64,000 nucleotides of DNA from Cephalopachus bancanus (taxonomy: Eukaryota > Chordata > Mammalia > Primates > Tarsiidae), in NCBI GenBank assembly GCA_027257055.1, contig JAPVLO010000019.1, positions 10,249,001 through 10,313,000 of the forward strand. The letters are read 5' to 3'. Both the position numbers and the translations under genes were made by a program. Position 1 is the stretch's first letter, and each line of letters opens with the position of its first letter. Below are positions 24,961 through 36,231 of the stretch, piece after piece. Below the pieces are notes generated by a model. It worked only from the letters and a program-made list of their open reading frames with translations. It was not told the origin of the DNA and made no database searches.

Positions 24961-25844
24961 TAGTTCTCTTTTTTTTCACCCCAGTGGCTTCTTGAAACTG
25001 AGACACCACATAAATTCCTTGGATTATTGTCATAATTTGGTATAATTAAAAACACATTGCAAAATAGCATAGAGGAAAGATGTGGCCTGCAAGCCAGCAG
25101 AGGTCATGCCTTGAGGGTGCAAAGATCCCTGATGAGAGAATAGCAGTGGTGCAGGTATATATGTCATAGCTTAGTGGGATACAGAGGCAGGCTCATTCTA
25201 ATGAGATGTTAGAACCTTCCAGAGGGCAACTTTGGCTCAAGGAACTTTTACTAGTTTAATGGAAACTTTCTTGGAACTGTACACACAAGGTAATCCTACC
25301 CAATCCTCCCTTTTCTTTTTCCATTCAAATGTTATGAAGCCACATTGTAGTCTGAAGACTTTTCCTACCTTCTATTACTTCTTTTCTCCTGATACATTCC
25401 TTGTACCTCTAAGCCCATCTTGATCTCTGGTTTTTGGTGTAGCCAAACTAATACAGTACACTCTGTAAAATAATTCATTTATTCATTCAATAAAGGTGTT
25501 ATTGAGGAACTGCTATTTTCTAAACACTTGGAACTTAAGGACGAATACATAGCACTGCCTTCTAATAACTGAACGTCTTTTTAGATCACAATAATATACA
25601 CAAATATGTGTGATATAATGTCAGTACAGTGATGAAAAAACCTTCTGCATATAGTCTGAGATCTTGGAATGTATAGAGGGGTTTATTCAACACAAGATGA
25701 CACAAGAGCAAAGTCTTTAATGATGTCTTTCTGGAGTATAAAGAATGAAGAAATAAAAATGAGTACATGCGGTAAGGAAAACCATAGAGTAGCTACTCTA
25801 ATGAGCTAAAATTTCACTTTGTAATTTATGAGTGTGTATTATTT
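24961..25844. other. Intergenic sequence with a possible old repeat
   Basis: Bases about 25470-25600 contain the phrase ATTCATTTATTCATTCAATA followed by GGTGTTATTGAGGAACTGC and CACTTGGAAC, similar to a dispersed mammalian repeat seen again at 54400-54560. I cannot name the family. Nothing else is recognisable. Confidence 0.35.
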
Positions 25845-26149
25845 TGCTAGAGCTGCTATAACAAAGTACCACTAACTTGGTGGCTAGAACAACAGAAATA
25901 TATTATTGCATAGTTCTGAAATCTGAAAGTTTAAAATTAAGATGCGAGCAGAGTTAGTTCCTTTTGAAGACTGTGAGAGACAATCTGTTCTATGTTTCTC
26001 ACCTGGTTTCTGATGGTCATATTATATTAGGGTATTTGATTACTTCTGTAAAGACCCTATCTCCAAATCCAGACACATTCTGAGGTACTATGGGATAGGT
26101 CTTCAATATATTACTTGGGAAGGGCAAGGATATAGTTCAAGCCATAACA
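25845..26149 (-). mobile_element. MLT1-type MaLR LTR, antisense
   Basis: On the + strand it runs TGCTAGAGCTGCTATAACAA, AGTACCACTAACTTGGTGGC, then GTTAGTTCCTTTTGAAGACTG, then TTCTGTAAAGACCCTATCTCC and a final CATAACA. These are the MLT1 LTR blocks in reverse. It is shorter than the sister copy at 56273 because of an internal deletion. Confidence 0.8.
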
Positions 26150-26237
26150 GAGGGGAAGGGTAAAGCAGAGGAATGAAATGCCTAGAATTTCATTTCGGTG
26201 AAATCATTCTAGAATCTCAGTTGAAGATGGATATCGG

Positions 26238-26408
26238 CAGTGATTCTCAACCTTGGCTGCACATTAGAATTTCAGGGGAACTTTCAAAATATTCTAATGC
26301 CTAGATCTTATTTGTAGATAGTTTCAGTTAGTGTTCTAGGATCCTGGCAGTAGTTTTTATAAAAGCTTCTCAAGTGATTGTAATACGTATCTGCATTTAC
26401 AACCACTG
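26238..26408 (+). mobile_element. MER5A-like hAT element
   Basis: Ends CAGTGATTCTCAACC and AACCACTG are the MER5/Charlie terminal inverted repeats, with TTGGCTGCACATTAG just inside the left end. This is a short non-coding deletion derivative of about 170 bp. Confidence 0.8.
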
Positions 26409-26729
26409 CTTAGGTTGTTAAGACTTGTAGGAGGAAGGCCAATTTAGAGGCTGTTTCATTATTCAAGGTCAGAAACAATAAAGCTCTGAGACATGGCATC
26501 AGCAACAGAAAAGAAGAGGAGATAGTTTCTAGAAACAGGAAGTTAATCAGTAGGACATGTTCACTGACTGAATGACGGGACAGGTGGGTAAGAGTAAAAG
26601 ATGACTCATATGTTCTCATTAGGTACATGTCAGTGTCATCAGCAGATGGTAAAGATAAAATAAGTTTGTTTTTTGGGAGGAGAGAATTATAATTGCATCA
26701 GTTGAATTTTTTTAAAAAATTGGACGTGT
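26409..26729. other. Anonymous intergenic sequence
   Basis: Nothing recognised. A 72-codon antisense frame has no family resemblance. Confidence 0.35.
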
Positions 26730-26990
26730 TATTTTTAGATCATTGCAGATTCACATTCAGTTGTAAGAAATAATACAGAGAGGTCCCATGGACCCTTATC
26801 CAGTTTCTTTCAATGGTAACATCTGGCAAACATATATAGTACAATATCACAACCAAAATGGTTGAAATTGATGCAGACAAGATAAAACAGTTCCATCACC
26901 ACAGAGATATACTGAGTTTGAAATGTCTGTAAATAGTATTCAACTAAAACTTGCTAAGGTGGCATTCTATAAGAAATGCTCTTTACCTAG
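26730..26990 (-). mobile_element. Old L1 (L1M type) 3' UTR fragment
   Basis: CAGATTCACATTCAGTTG followed by AATAATACAGAGAGGTCCC, CCAGTTTCTTTCAATGGTAAC, ATAGTACAATATCAC and ACAGTTCCATCACCACA is an order typical of the antisense 3' UTR of old L1M elements. Diverged. Confidence 0.6.
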
Positions 26991-27070
26991 TTTTGATCAC
27001 TTTAAAGTACCAGAAATTTCCTAAAACTAGGCAAGATCCACCAAACTCAGGTGCCTTAATATAATAACAC

Positions 27071-28076
27071 GTTTACACTCCCACCAACAGTGTAGAAGTG
27101 TTCCCTTTTCTCCACACCCTCTCCAGCAGCTGTTATTTTTTGAGTTGTTGATAATTGCCATTCTGACTGGAGTTAGGTGGTATCTCAGTGTGGTTTTGAT
27201 TTGCGTCTCCCTGATGATTAGTGAGGTTGAACATTTCTTCATATGTCTGTTGGCTGCTCGGATGTCTTCCTTTGTGAAGTGTCTGTTCATATCTTTTGCC
27301 CATTTTATAATGGGGTTGTTTGTTTTTTTCTTTTCAGCACGTTTGAGTTCTTTGTAGATCCAAGATGTTAAGCCCTTGTCTGACCTGGTGTTGGCAAATA
27401 CTTTTTCCCAGTCTGTAGGCTGTCTCCCTGCTCTCTTGATGGTTTCTTTGGCTTTGCAGAAGCTTGTCAGTTTAATAAGGTGCAACCTCTGTGGAAAGCA
27501 GTGTGGCGATTTCTAAAAGCTTTAAATATCAACCTCCCATATGATCCCGCAATCCCCCTACTGGGAATATATCTGGAAGAACTCAAATCACTCTATAAAA
27601 AAGATACCTGCACACGTATGTTTATCGCAGCATTGTTCACAATAGCAAGAATCTGGAAGCAACCATGCTGCCCATCAAAAGAGGACTAGATTAAAAAAAC
27701 GTGGTACATATACACGATGGAATACTACGCAGTCATAAAAAAGAACAAAATCATGAATTTCGCAGCAACCTGGATGGAACTAGAGTCTATAATACTGAGT
27801 GACCTCTCACAAAAACAAAGGTCCGAGTATCACATGTTCTCACTCATATAATGGACCTTGAACATCCAACCTAATACTATAAGAAAATGACTGACAGTAG
27901 TGGGAAACTATGGGGGGGGAGGGAGATGGGATTAACGGTAGCAAATATCTGTCTGGGGATAGGGAAGCACCTCTTATCAATAGGGGGCCTGAATGAAACA
28001 TATTTGTATACCTAACCCTTAACTGTACCCCACAACATCATAATAAAAAATATTGATTATAAAAAAAATATATATA
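27071..28076 (+). mobile_element. 5'-inverted L1 insertion (twin priming)
   Basis: 27071-27479 is antisense ORF2 (the - strand frame 27027-27485 covers most of it). 27480-28076 is sense ORF2 C terminus plus 3' UTR and tail. The outer end of the inverted part (GTTTACACTCCC) and the start of the sense part (TGCAACCTCTGTGG) are neighbours in the intact element, so a single L1 was split and its 5' half flipped. Flanks TAATATAATAACAC (27057-27070) and a TATAATAGCAC copy near 28078-28088 form a probable target-site duplication. Confidence 0.9.
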
Positions 28077-28088
28077 TATATAATAGCA

Positions 28089-28859
28089 CATGGACATGGA
28101 GAATTTTCTGAAATTTAGGATATCATGCAATGCATGTATAACAGGGAGCTGGAAATATGCATAGGTAGCTATGCCATTTACGGAATAACCTCTACTTGGG
28201 AAAATAGTTTATACACATACACTCACACATACACACCCACAGAAGGCTGCACATATATAATCATGCACATATATGCACACACATGTAACTTTTGTTAGAA
28301 GGCAAAGTTTTGTGAGATGCCACTGCATGAACCTTTATATTCAAAGAGCAAGATGATTCTGTCTTTTAAAGGGTGTGTTCTCATTTTAACTATAGCCAAA
28401 GAGAGAGAAAGGGATTAAAAACAGCTGGAACATATGTCTATTTTCACCTCCTCCATCTGGAAAGTTGTTTTTGGATATCACAGACATTTTCCAAACAAAC
28501 CTCTGTTGAACAAAATGATAAATATAGAAGAGACATGCATTACGTGTATGATTTTCTTTTTGTTTCAAGAGTTTTGTAGCATTCAAATCATTGGTTTGAT
28601 TTTCAATTATAAAATGAAAGCTTTGGACATCACAAATAGAATTGGGTTTTGATCAATGTGACATTTAATTTATATTTTAAATTGAGCAATGTTGTTAACT
28701 ACAATGTTAGCTCTTTAATCAGTAAGTCCTATTTGCCTGAGAAGTATGAAATAAAATCTTTTCTTATATGTTGATATTTGAATTGAACAATTGGATAACA
28801 AAAATAATGTGCTAGTTAATGTTTCAGGTTTCTGTCAGTATTTTACTCTCAAATTCATT
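28089..28859. other. Anonymous intergenic sequence
   Basis: A CA-rich run of short repeats is present at 28212-28287. No gene. Confidence 0.35.
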
Positions 28860-29090
28860 CTTTCCCTTAAATTTATCCACTGAAACCACTGTAACTAGAC
28901 CCTGATCATGTCATACCCCAGTTACTATAATAACTTCCCCACTCCTCTCCTGTTGACAGTATGTTTTTATGCCATTACATCCCATATAATAATACTAGGT
29001 TCAACTTTCAAGATGTCTTAGATAGCATCACTCCATTGTGTAAAACTAAAATCCAAAGTCCTTAAACTTTATTGTATATGTCCTACTTCA
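28860..29090 (+). mobile_element. L2 LINE fragment
   Basis: CTGATCATGTCATACCCCAG, then AAAATCCAAAGTCCTTAAACT and TGTCCTAC match the sense 3' L2 order. Weakly conserved. Confidence 0.5.
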
Positions 29091-30839
29091 GTTTATAACA
29101 GGAGTGAAGAATCCAGGTTTTAACAGCAACACTGTGTTTAGTTTTCTCAGTTTTTCCAATTATAAGTACAGTTTGCAAAGATTCATTGTCCTGGGTCAAC
29201 TGATGAATTTTGAGGGCCTGAAGTTAAGTAATGGTAGAAAAAATAGTTGGTGAATGGAGAGATTGAGGGTAGTCAAATAGACAAATCTTGGTGACCAATT
29301 GATTGGAAGAGAGAAAATGGTATGAAACATGATGGTTATCTTAGGCTACTAGATGGATTAACCGCTAGGGAGAGAATCCGGGAAAAGGAGTGATTAGAGG
29401 AATAAATCATTATTTTGAATTTGGTGTATGACATCTAGGTGAATATATTTATTCCATGGCCACTGAAAGCCAAGGAACGAGAGAAGAGGCAGAGATTAAA
29501 AACTTTGAAGCAGCAGAATATTATAATTGCCGTGCATATCCAACATAAGAGCCCTGAATATAAATTTACTACAAAAAATACAGCTTGGGGGTATAGCATA
29601 TTTACAACCCTGATTTTACTGAATAAGAAAGCAATAAAATAAAAGTGCATTCCATAAAAGTGACAGAATTATTAAACAAAAGTCCAAATAAAATTCTTGG
29701 TACTATTTACCTTGAACTTTTGGCTCAATATAAGACAATTCAGAAATTATGACTGCTTGACTATCTCAGCAGCTGTTGTCTAAGTAACTAAAGATATAGA
29801 CATGGGATTCATGGTTAGGTGATATTTATTAGACTAGGAGAAGTACGGGGATGAACGAGGTCAGGGCTACTCTTTTGCTTTACATTTAGGGAAAGTCTTT
29901 TGGTTTGTGGCCAAGCACACAGTTTTGAGATAAATGAGGAAGGAGAGAGTCACCTGTCCAACATGCTAGTTACTCTAGGGAACTCAAACAGGTGACAGAT
30001 GGAATCAAATTGCCCTCACATTCCTATAAGAGAAGATATTTTTCACAGTTCTGGACCATATCCACTTAACATAAAACAAAATCTGATAATAATTATGGGT
30101 TGCTAGTGCACAGTGAGAAGTCAAATACCAAAGCCAGTTTTTGCCAAGTTTTTCTTTGTATTTTAACCACATGATCCATATTCTTCATTAGGCTATCCTT
30201 CATCTGTCCAAACAACAAGCCGTTGTCAGTTTATAAAACTTAACCATTCTTAGCCCAAATATACTTACGTATGCTTAATTAAAATTGCAATAGAATGGAG
30301 ATTTTTAAATTTCATCTAATTATAGAAAATGTTAATTGAAAAACAACAAAAAAAAAATCCTTCTAAGAATGTTTGCAAGAACTAAAGGAGCATTCATTGT
30401 TACAATAATGATTCTTCATTTCTTTTGGAAAAATTTTAGTAGAACTTTCTGACAGCTCTCAGATAGGCAGTTTGTGGATAGATTGTATATGCTTTTTGAA
30501 AGTGATATTCAATGAATGTTGACTTGCACTGAGTATTTTTTTTTTTTGTATTGTAGAATCCAACAGAAGCTCCTCTGTGGCATCATAGAGAATCATCATT
30601 AATTTTTGCTTGCTTTATTTAGTGATCTTGAGGATTTTTTTAAATGTTGATCAGTTATTAGCCTTTGTTTTATGTTGTAGATTGTTCTGTTCATCCTTTC
30701 TGCCCAGTTCTAAATGGAATGTTCTATTTTTTCTCATAAGAAATTTTTCATATACCAATGGAATGAATTATCTTTTTTCAAGCAGATATTGTGTAAATTT
30801 TTTTTAATTTAAAAGAATTCTAAAATATGAATGGTAAAA
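29091..30839. other. Anonymous intergenic sequence
   Basis: AT-rich with no recognisable gene, LTR, SINE or LINE. Small overlapping frames on both strands at 29435-29650 are unsupported. Confidence 0.4.
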
Positions 30840-31060
30840 GGAAATATTTTTAAAATCAGGTTAAAATATATTGTAATCTAATTTTTTAAAAATGTATGCA
30901 TGAACATAATATTTTAGACAAAAATGTCAAACTACACCAAATATATTAACAGTGACTATCTGTGTATAGTAGTATTCTTCTTTTTCTTTGCATATCTATG
31001 TTGTTTTCAAACTTGCAACAATGAACATGTATTATTTTAATATTTTACAAAAATTTATCA
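30840..31060 (+). mobile_element. Old L1 3' UTR fragment (L1M type)
   Basis: ATTAACAGTGACTATCTGTG, then CTTTTTCTTTGCATATCTATG, CAACAATGAACATGTATTA and TTTTACAAAAA follow the order of an L1M 3' UTR in sense orientation. Diverged. Confidence 0.5.
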
Positions 31061-31099
31061 AAGTTTGGGAGAAATTCAATATGCTCATACGTATATGTG

Positions 31100-31139
31100 A
31101 TATGCGTGCACGCGCGCGCGCACACACACACACACACAC
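31100..31139 (+). repeat. Alternating purine-pyrimidine tract, (CG)/(CA)
   Basis: Forty bases alternate strictly. TATGCGTG CA is followed by an 11-base CG run (31111-31121) and (CA)9. Such tracts readily adopt the left-handed Z form. The CG run is notable in a CpG-depleted region. Confidence 0.95.
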
Positions 31140-32239
31140 CTGCTTTTGTTGGCACCAATTCTGTATATACAGTATTAAGGACATTTTTCACTTGTGACCA
31201 CTCAATATTTTCGAATATCTTTACTAGATTTCCTGTATTAGGAGCTCTGCCTTTCCAAGGTAGAAGCTATAACAAAGGTGTCCCCAGGCTCCTTTACAGC
31301 TATAGTACAGGCACGCCACCTAAGTTCCACCAAGTAGAGTGCCCAGCATGAGCTTCATATTTAGGATTGAACAGAGTGAAGATGAGGCTATATATGCAGT
31401 AGTCAATATTCTGATTGTTATGGTCATAGAACCAGCTAGTTCTCTGGACATGGCGGTGGTGGGTATTCAGTCTTGAGATCTTGGGCTCTGAGAGGAAGGC
31501 ACTGGTGTTTTCACTAGAAAAGCCCTCATGATATGATTGGGCAATGGAGTTGGCTGTTTAGTCTCAGAAGTTTACTTTCTAGTCTTCCAAAATATTCTGG
31601 GAGTTTCAAAATATTCTTCAGTATTAAAGTAATCAGAATAAGCTCTATATTTGCATTGTCTGATAACTTTCAATTATATTTGCTTTTTTCATTTCAATAT
31701 AGTAGTAATTTTAAATAGTTTTATGCTTATTATGGTATTATTTAACTATTCTATACCTTACTTATACTTCACAGCAGTCATAGAATATTTAGACTTTATT
31801 TCTATCATTATGACAAAAATGCCGCATTTAATACTTAAGCACTAATGCAAATCTTAAGCTTTTTTCCTAAAATAAAAAATAAAATTCTTAAAGGAATTAC
31901 CAAATCAAAACATTTCATACTTTTCAATACTTTTCACAATTTTTGACAATATTGTCTTCATTATAACTACTCAAGCAGTGATAACATAGTGGGTATCATC
32001 AAGGGATTCAGGGGTGAGTGTGGCTGCAGTATAATGGATGAAGTAAATGTATATGAAATGAGATTAGAGGAGAAGGGATTGAGCACATTGTATGAAAAAG
32101 GCAAATTTTTCTTCCCAAGTGTGATGAGAAATTTTAGGAAGAAATTAAAAACAAAACTGAAATATCTTAAGTACTTTTTAAAAATGAGCACCTTCAGTTT
32201 TTATTGCAAGGAAGGAGAACCATAATTAGTTTTTTTCTG
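31140..32239. other. Anonymous intergenic sequence
   Basis: No recognisable element or gene. Small frames on both strands at 31967-32225 overlap antisense to each other and are unsupported. Confidence 0.35.
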
Positions 32240-32800
32240 AAATTTAAGTAGCAATGATGCTGGCTTAGACTTAGCTGGTAATAGTAAAGTTAGAAAGACT
32301 GGAAAGATTTGGGATACATTTTGGAGGTAGAACTGATATAATTCATGGATATGTCAGATACGAGATTTGAGAGAAAGTGAATTCACAGTGATAAATAGAT
32401 TTTGGCTTTCACAACTTGGAAGAGATGGTGGTGAAATGCACTGAGATGGAGGAAATTAAGTGTGGATTAGATGTATGGAAGGGAGAAATAATTTCAGGGC
32501 TCTGTTTGACCTTGTCAAGTTCAGTGTACCCTGTACCTTGTACCTCGTCCTTGTCAGTTCAGTGTTCTTGTGCAGATTTAAAGTCAGCATTTGGATTTAA
32601 AGACCTGGAATTTAGGTGTAGAGGTCAGATATAGATTCATTGACATATAGTGTGATTGAAGTCTTGGAATTGGATTAGGTCACCTGTGGATAGAGGAAGA
32701 GGCCAAAGATAGGGCCCTAGGCAATCCAGAATTTAAAATTCAGACAGAACAGGGTAGCTGATCAAGTAGAATGAAAAAGAACAGCTCTATTGAGTAGAAG
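32240..32800 (+). repeat. Possible old AG-rich dispersed repeat
   Basis: The phrase order AGTCTTGGAATTGGATTAGG, CACCTGTGGATAGAGGAAGAG and GGCCCTAGGCAATCC resembles an old mammalian dispersed element that I have seen often but cannot name. Related texture occurs at 2380-2700 and 1-235. Confidence 0.35.
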
Positions 32801-33339
32801 GTCTTGTATTTATTTGCTTTTAGAATATCATTTAGAAAATTGTTATTCAAACATTCTGCTGTCTTCCCTCATTTATTCTACTGAAATATTTATGACTGTT
32901 GTACTATAAGAATTTCCCATTCATTAGTGACACAGCCTCTGACTCAACGACCTCCCTGTGATAGATAACCTAGATGCCCAAAATGGGCCAGTCTGAAAGA
33001 CAGCAATAGGCATGTTCCTTGAAGAGCTAAACCTTTGCTGTTTAAATCACTTCTCTTAAGTTCTTCATTATAAAAGTGTAACCAAGCTTCTCTTGACTCA
33101 AACAGAATGGGTAGCTTAAAGTAGGTTACTATGGAAACAACCTGATTTGAAAACATACTTTAAAAAATACATATTGTTATTGGGTATAATCAGAAATGAT
33201 TTAGTTAAAAAATAATTAGGGAATCAATTCTGCACATCCTTGAGATGGTGTGGGCAAAGGACATCATCCATGTGGGGGTTCTCATGGTAGTGGCATTGTT
33301 GCACCACCATGGGTAAAATTGAAACACTGTGACATACAG
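32801..33339. other. Anonymous intergenic sequence left of an L1 insertion
   Basis: Nothing recognised. Bases 33215-33330 extend an antisense frame from the neighbouring L1 but are flank rather than L1. Confidence 0.35.
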
Positions 33340-33944
33340 AAAGTCAATTTCTAGTTCTTTCAGAAATTGCCACACTGTCTTCCAAAAAGGTTGCACAAGT
33401 TTGCATTCCCACCAGCAGCAATTCCCCTATTGGGAATATACCCCAAGGAACTCAAATCATTTTACCAAAAAAAGATACCTGCACAGGTATGTTTGTTGCA
33501 GCTCTATTCACAGTAGCAAAAACATGGAACAAACCATGTTGCCCATCAAAGCTGGACTGGATAAAAAAATGTGGTACATAGACACAATGGAATATTATGC
33601 ATCCATAAAGAAGGACAAACATGTGGACTCTGCAGCAACTTGGATGGATTTAGAGTCTTATCATACTCAGTGATCTATCACAGAAACAAAGAACATTGTA
33701 CTATATGTTTTCACCCATAAGTGGACCTTGAACAATTATAATACTATAAGAAAGGGATTGGCAAACTGGGAATCGCCAGTGGGAAACTGTCGGGGTGGGG
33801 GGTGGGGGGGTGGAATTGGCAGTTGAGGGCAACTGCTAGGAGAGGGAGGGGCATATCTCATCAACAAGGGTACCTGCATAATCAACGTTTGTATACCTAA
33901 TCCTGACTCGTATCCCACATCATTATAATGATAATAATACGAAA
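33340..33944 (+). mobile_element. 5'-inverted L1 insertion, second case
   Basis: 33340-33415 is antisense ORF2 (complement reads CTGCTGGTGGGAATGC, then AGACAGTGTGGCAATTTC). 33416-33944 is sense ORF2 C terminus and 3' UTR ending GTATACCTAATCC and a tail. The flanks GAAACACTGTGACATACAG (near 33322) and GAAACACCATGACAAAGC (near 33945) resemble each other as a decayed target-site duplication. The frame 33329-33673 is L1 and not a gene. Confidence 0.85.
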
Positions 33945-36104
33945 AGAAACACCATGACAAAGCACAGACCAAGAAATTGAAAGAAAATATTCATGTAAAG
34001 AGTTTTTCACTACATGATAATGATAAAACTTGAATAAAAATCAACAAATATAAGACCATCTGATTTAAACAAACGAAAGTCTAATGACCTTCTGAAAAAT
34101 AGGTATCTTTATGGAGTTTTCCTGGGACAATGTAAGGTCTTTCAATTTGACCTACTTAGCTCTGTTAAGATCAGAAGAGTTTTCTGTAATTGTTCCTTAT
34201 ATGGCCATTACTTTGATTTTTTAAAAGAATCAATATAATTCCTAGCTTCTATCATTACTATCTATCCTCACATTTTATTAGATTCTCTCACGTTACCTTC
34301 AGTTCTTTGCTTTCTTTCTCTGCACCCTGAGAGAATTTCATAAGTCTCTGCTTTGCATCAGCTCTTCAATTTTCTGCAGAAGTCTTTTCCTTCGTGTCTA
34401 TAATCCTATTTTAATTATGCATTTTACATTTCCCTTCCTGCTAAACCCAGTAATTTTATGTCTTACGTTGTTGTCTTTTCAAGTCAATATTCTGAACACC
34501 TTTAAAACACATACTTGCAATGTGGAGATTGATGCAGAGGTATTTCAAGCAGGTTAGATGCAATGATCTAATTTCAGGTTGCTTTTATTTTTATTTTTTT
34601 AATTTCATGCAAAACATGTGTAAGCTAACAATTTATTTTACCATTCCTTTAAATTGGTCGTGAAGATTGTAAAAGTTCATTTCCAGCTTGACTATTGATT
34701 GACTCCCAATCTTTGATTCCTATTTTATTGTGAGACTTTATATATTTCTGTATAGACCTCTTTATTTGTTGTGGGAAAAAAATGAGTCTGCTTCACATAC
34801 ATTGTTTTTCTCTTCAGACCCCCCTCCTCAGAATCTGAATGTAATGACTAATGACTACTTGTGAAATTGTAATTATTGTTTTGCTGCAGTCACAAGAATT
34901 AAGATCACTAAAAAAAAAAAAAGACATTTCAGAGACAGCCCTTGCCCCTCTTCTCAAATCAATGGCACATTTAATTTCTTATAATTTTTTTTCCAACAAA
35001 AATCACAAGGAAGTTCTTTTTGAAAGACCATAGTGTTCTAAATGTCAGGTGACATTTCTCCTGACTGTTCTATTACGAATGCGTTCATTTTCATTAAAGT
35101 ATCATACCAACATTAGTGAATATACCACCTTTACATAAGGGAAATAATGATAAGGTAAGCAGAAATAGCATATCTTGTCTTTCAAATGTTTTTATGTTCA
35201 GAATTTTAAAGGAAAATAAATTCACCAAAATGGTTTACTTTGGGCATCAGAAGTATGCTAGCCATGAATGAAATAAATATCAAATAAATGTTAAACTTTA
35301 TCTTTAATCTCGAGGTTTTTAAAATTAAGGAAAAAAGTAAGAACCATAGGCTGAATTTGTTAAATAGCTTTGACTCTTGTTGAGTTAAAGAAATCTGAGT
35401 GAAAAATATGCTGGTAACCACTAGAGATACATATTTAAACACAAACATACTCTCAAATAGAGAAAGATTACTAATTGTAAAAATATGTATTTTTAACACA
35501 ATGCCAAAAATTGCCTGTGGTTTATTGCACTGCAGTGTTTTAAGGAACATCTTTAAATAGAACAGTACATTATTTTTTCTGTAGACTCACAAATGGTAAG
35601 TCAACATAAATAAAATGCTCTCAGTAAATCTTGTAGGAAGCCTATGATCATTGCACATGATCACATTGGAATTTTCATTTCTAAATATATCACACAAAGA
35701 TTATTTTGAAAACTATATTAAAGAGTATTTTCCTTTTATACATGCAATGCTCATGTTTGTATACCTATATCTTCTCTAAGTGTATCTGATAAGTTTAATA
35801 ATTCTATGAATTAAATAAATTTTAATATGCCTACAGGAAATGATCCACCTAGGATTTGACCTTTTGGGATGAAAATAGTGAAACTGATGAAGAGAGAGAG
35901 AAAAAATGCTAAGTATATTAATTTCAACAGTATCATATCTTGTAGTCAATTGTTGGGTGGCTGCCTCAGCAAAAAACTTTTTTTCAGATAAAAAAAGGTA
36001 TTAGGAACCAATAAAATGTGGCCTATTTTAGTATTATATTTTCTTCTGAAATTATTAATAGCAGGTTGGTGATGTTGGAGACAGCTTAAGGAAGAAAGGG
36101 TTGG
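33945..36104. other. Anonymous AT-rich intergenic sequence
   Basis: No gene or element that I can name. A pyrimidine-rich segment at 34250-34500 could be very old L1 sequence, but the match is too weak to call. Frames at 34851-35033 and 35206-35550 are unsupported. Confidence 0.35.
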
Positions 36105-36231
36105 GTTTTTTTTTTCTTTATAGAGATGAGGTCTCACTGTGTTGCCTAAGCTGATCTCAAAGTCCTGGACTCAAACAACCCTCCTGTTTTGGCCTCCCAA
36201 AATGTTGGGATTGCAGGAGTGAACCACCAGC
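36105..36231 (-). mobile_element. FLAM-type Alu monomer, antisense
   Basis: On the + strand it is oligo-T, TATAGAGATGAGGTCTCACTG, TTGCCTAAGCTGATCTCAAAG, CTGGACTCAAACAACCC, then GGCCTCCCAAAATGTTGGGA and GTGAACCACC. One arm only, as in free left Alu monomers that predate dimeric Alus. Confidence 0.75.

Noticed and set aside
27027..27485. 152-codon antisense frame as a gene
   Set aside because: It reads as the L1 ORF2 C-terminal region within the inverted half of a twin-primed insertion.
33329..33673. 114-codon frame as a gene
   Set aside because: It begins in inverted L1 sequence and continues through sense ORF2; chance fusion across the inversion point.
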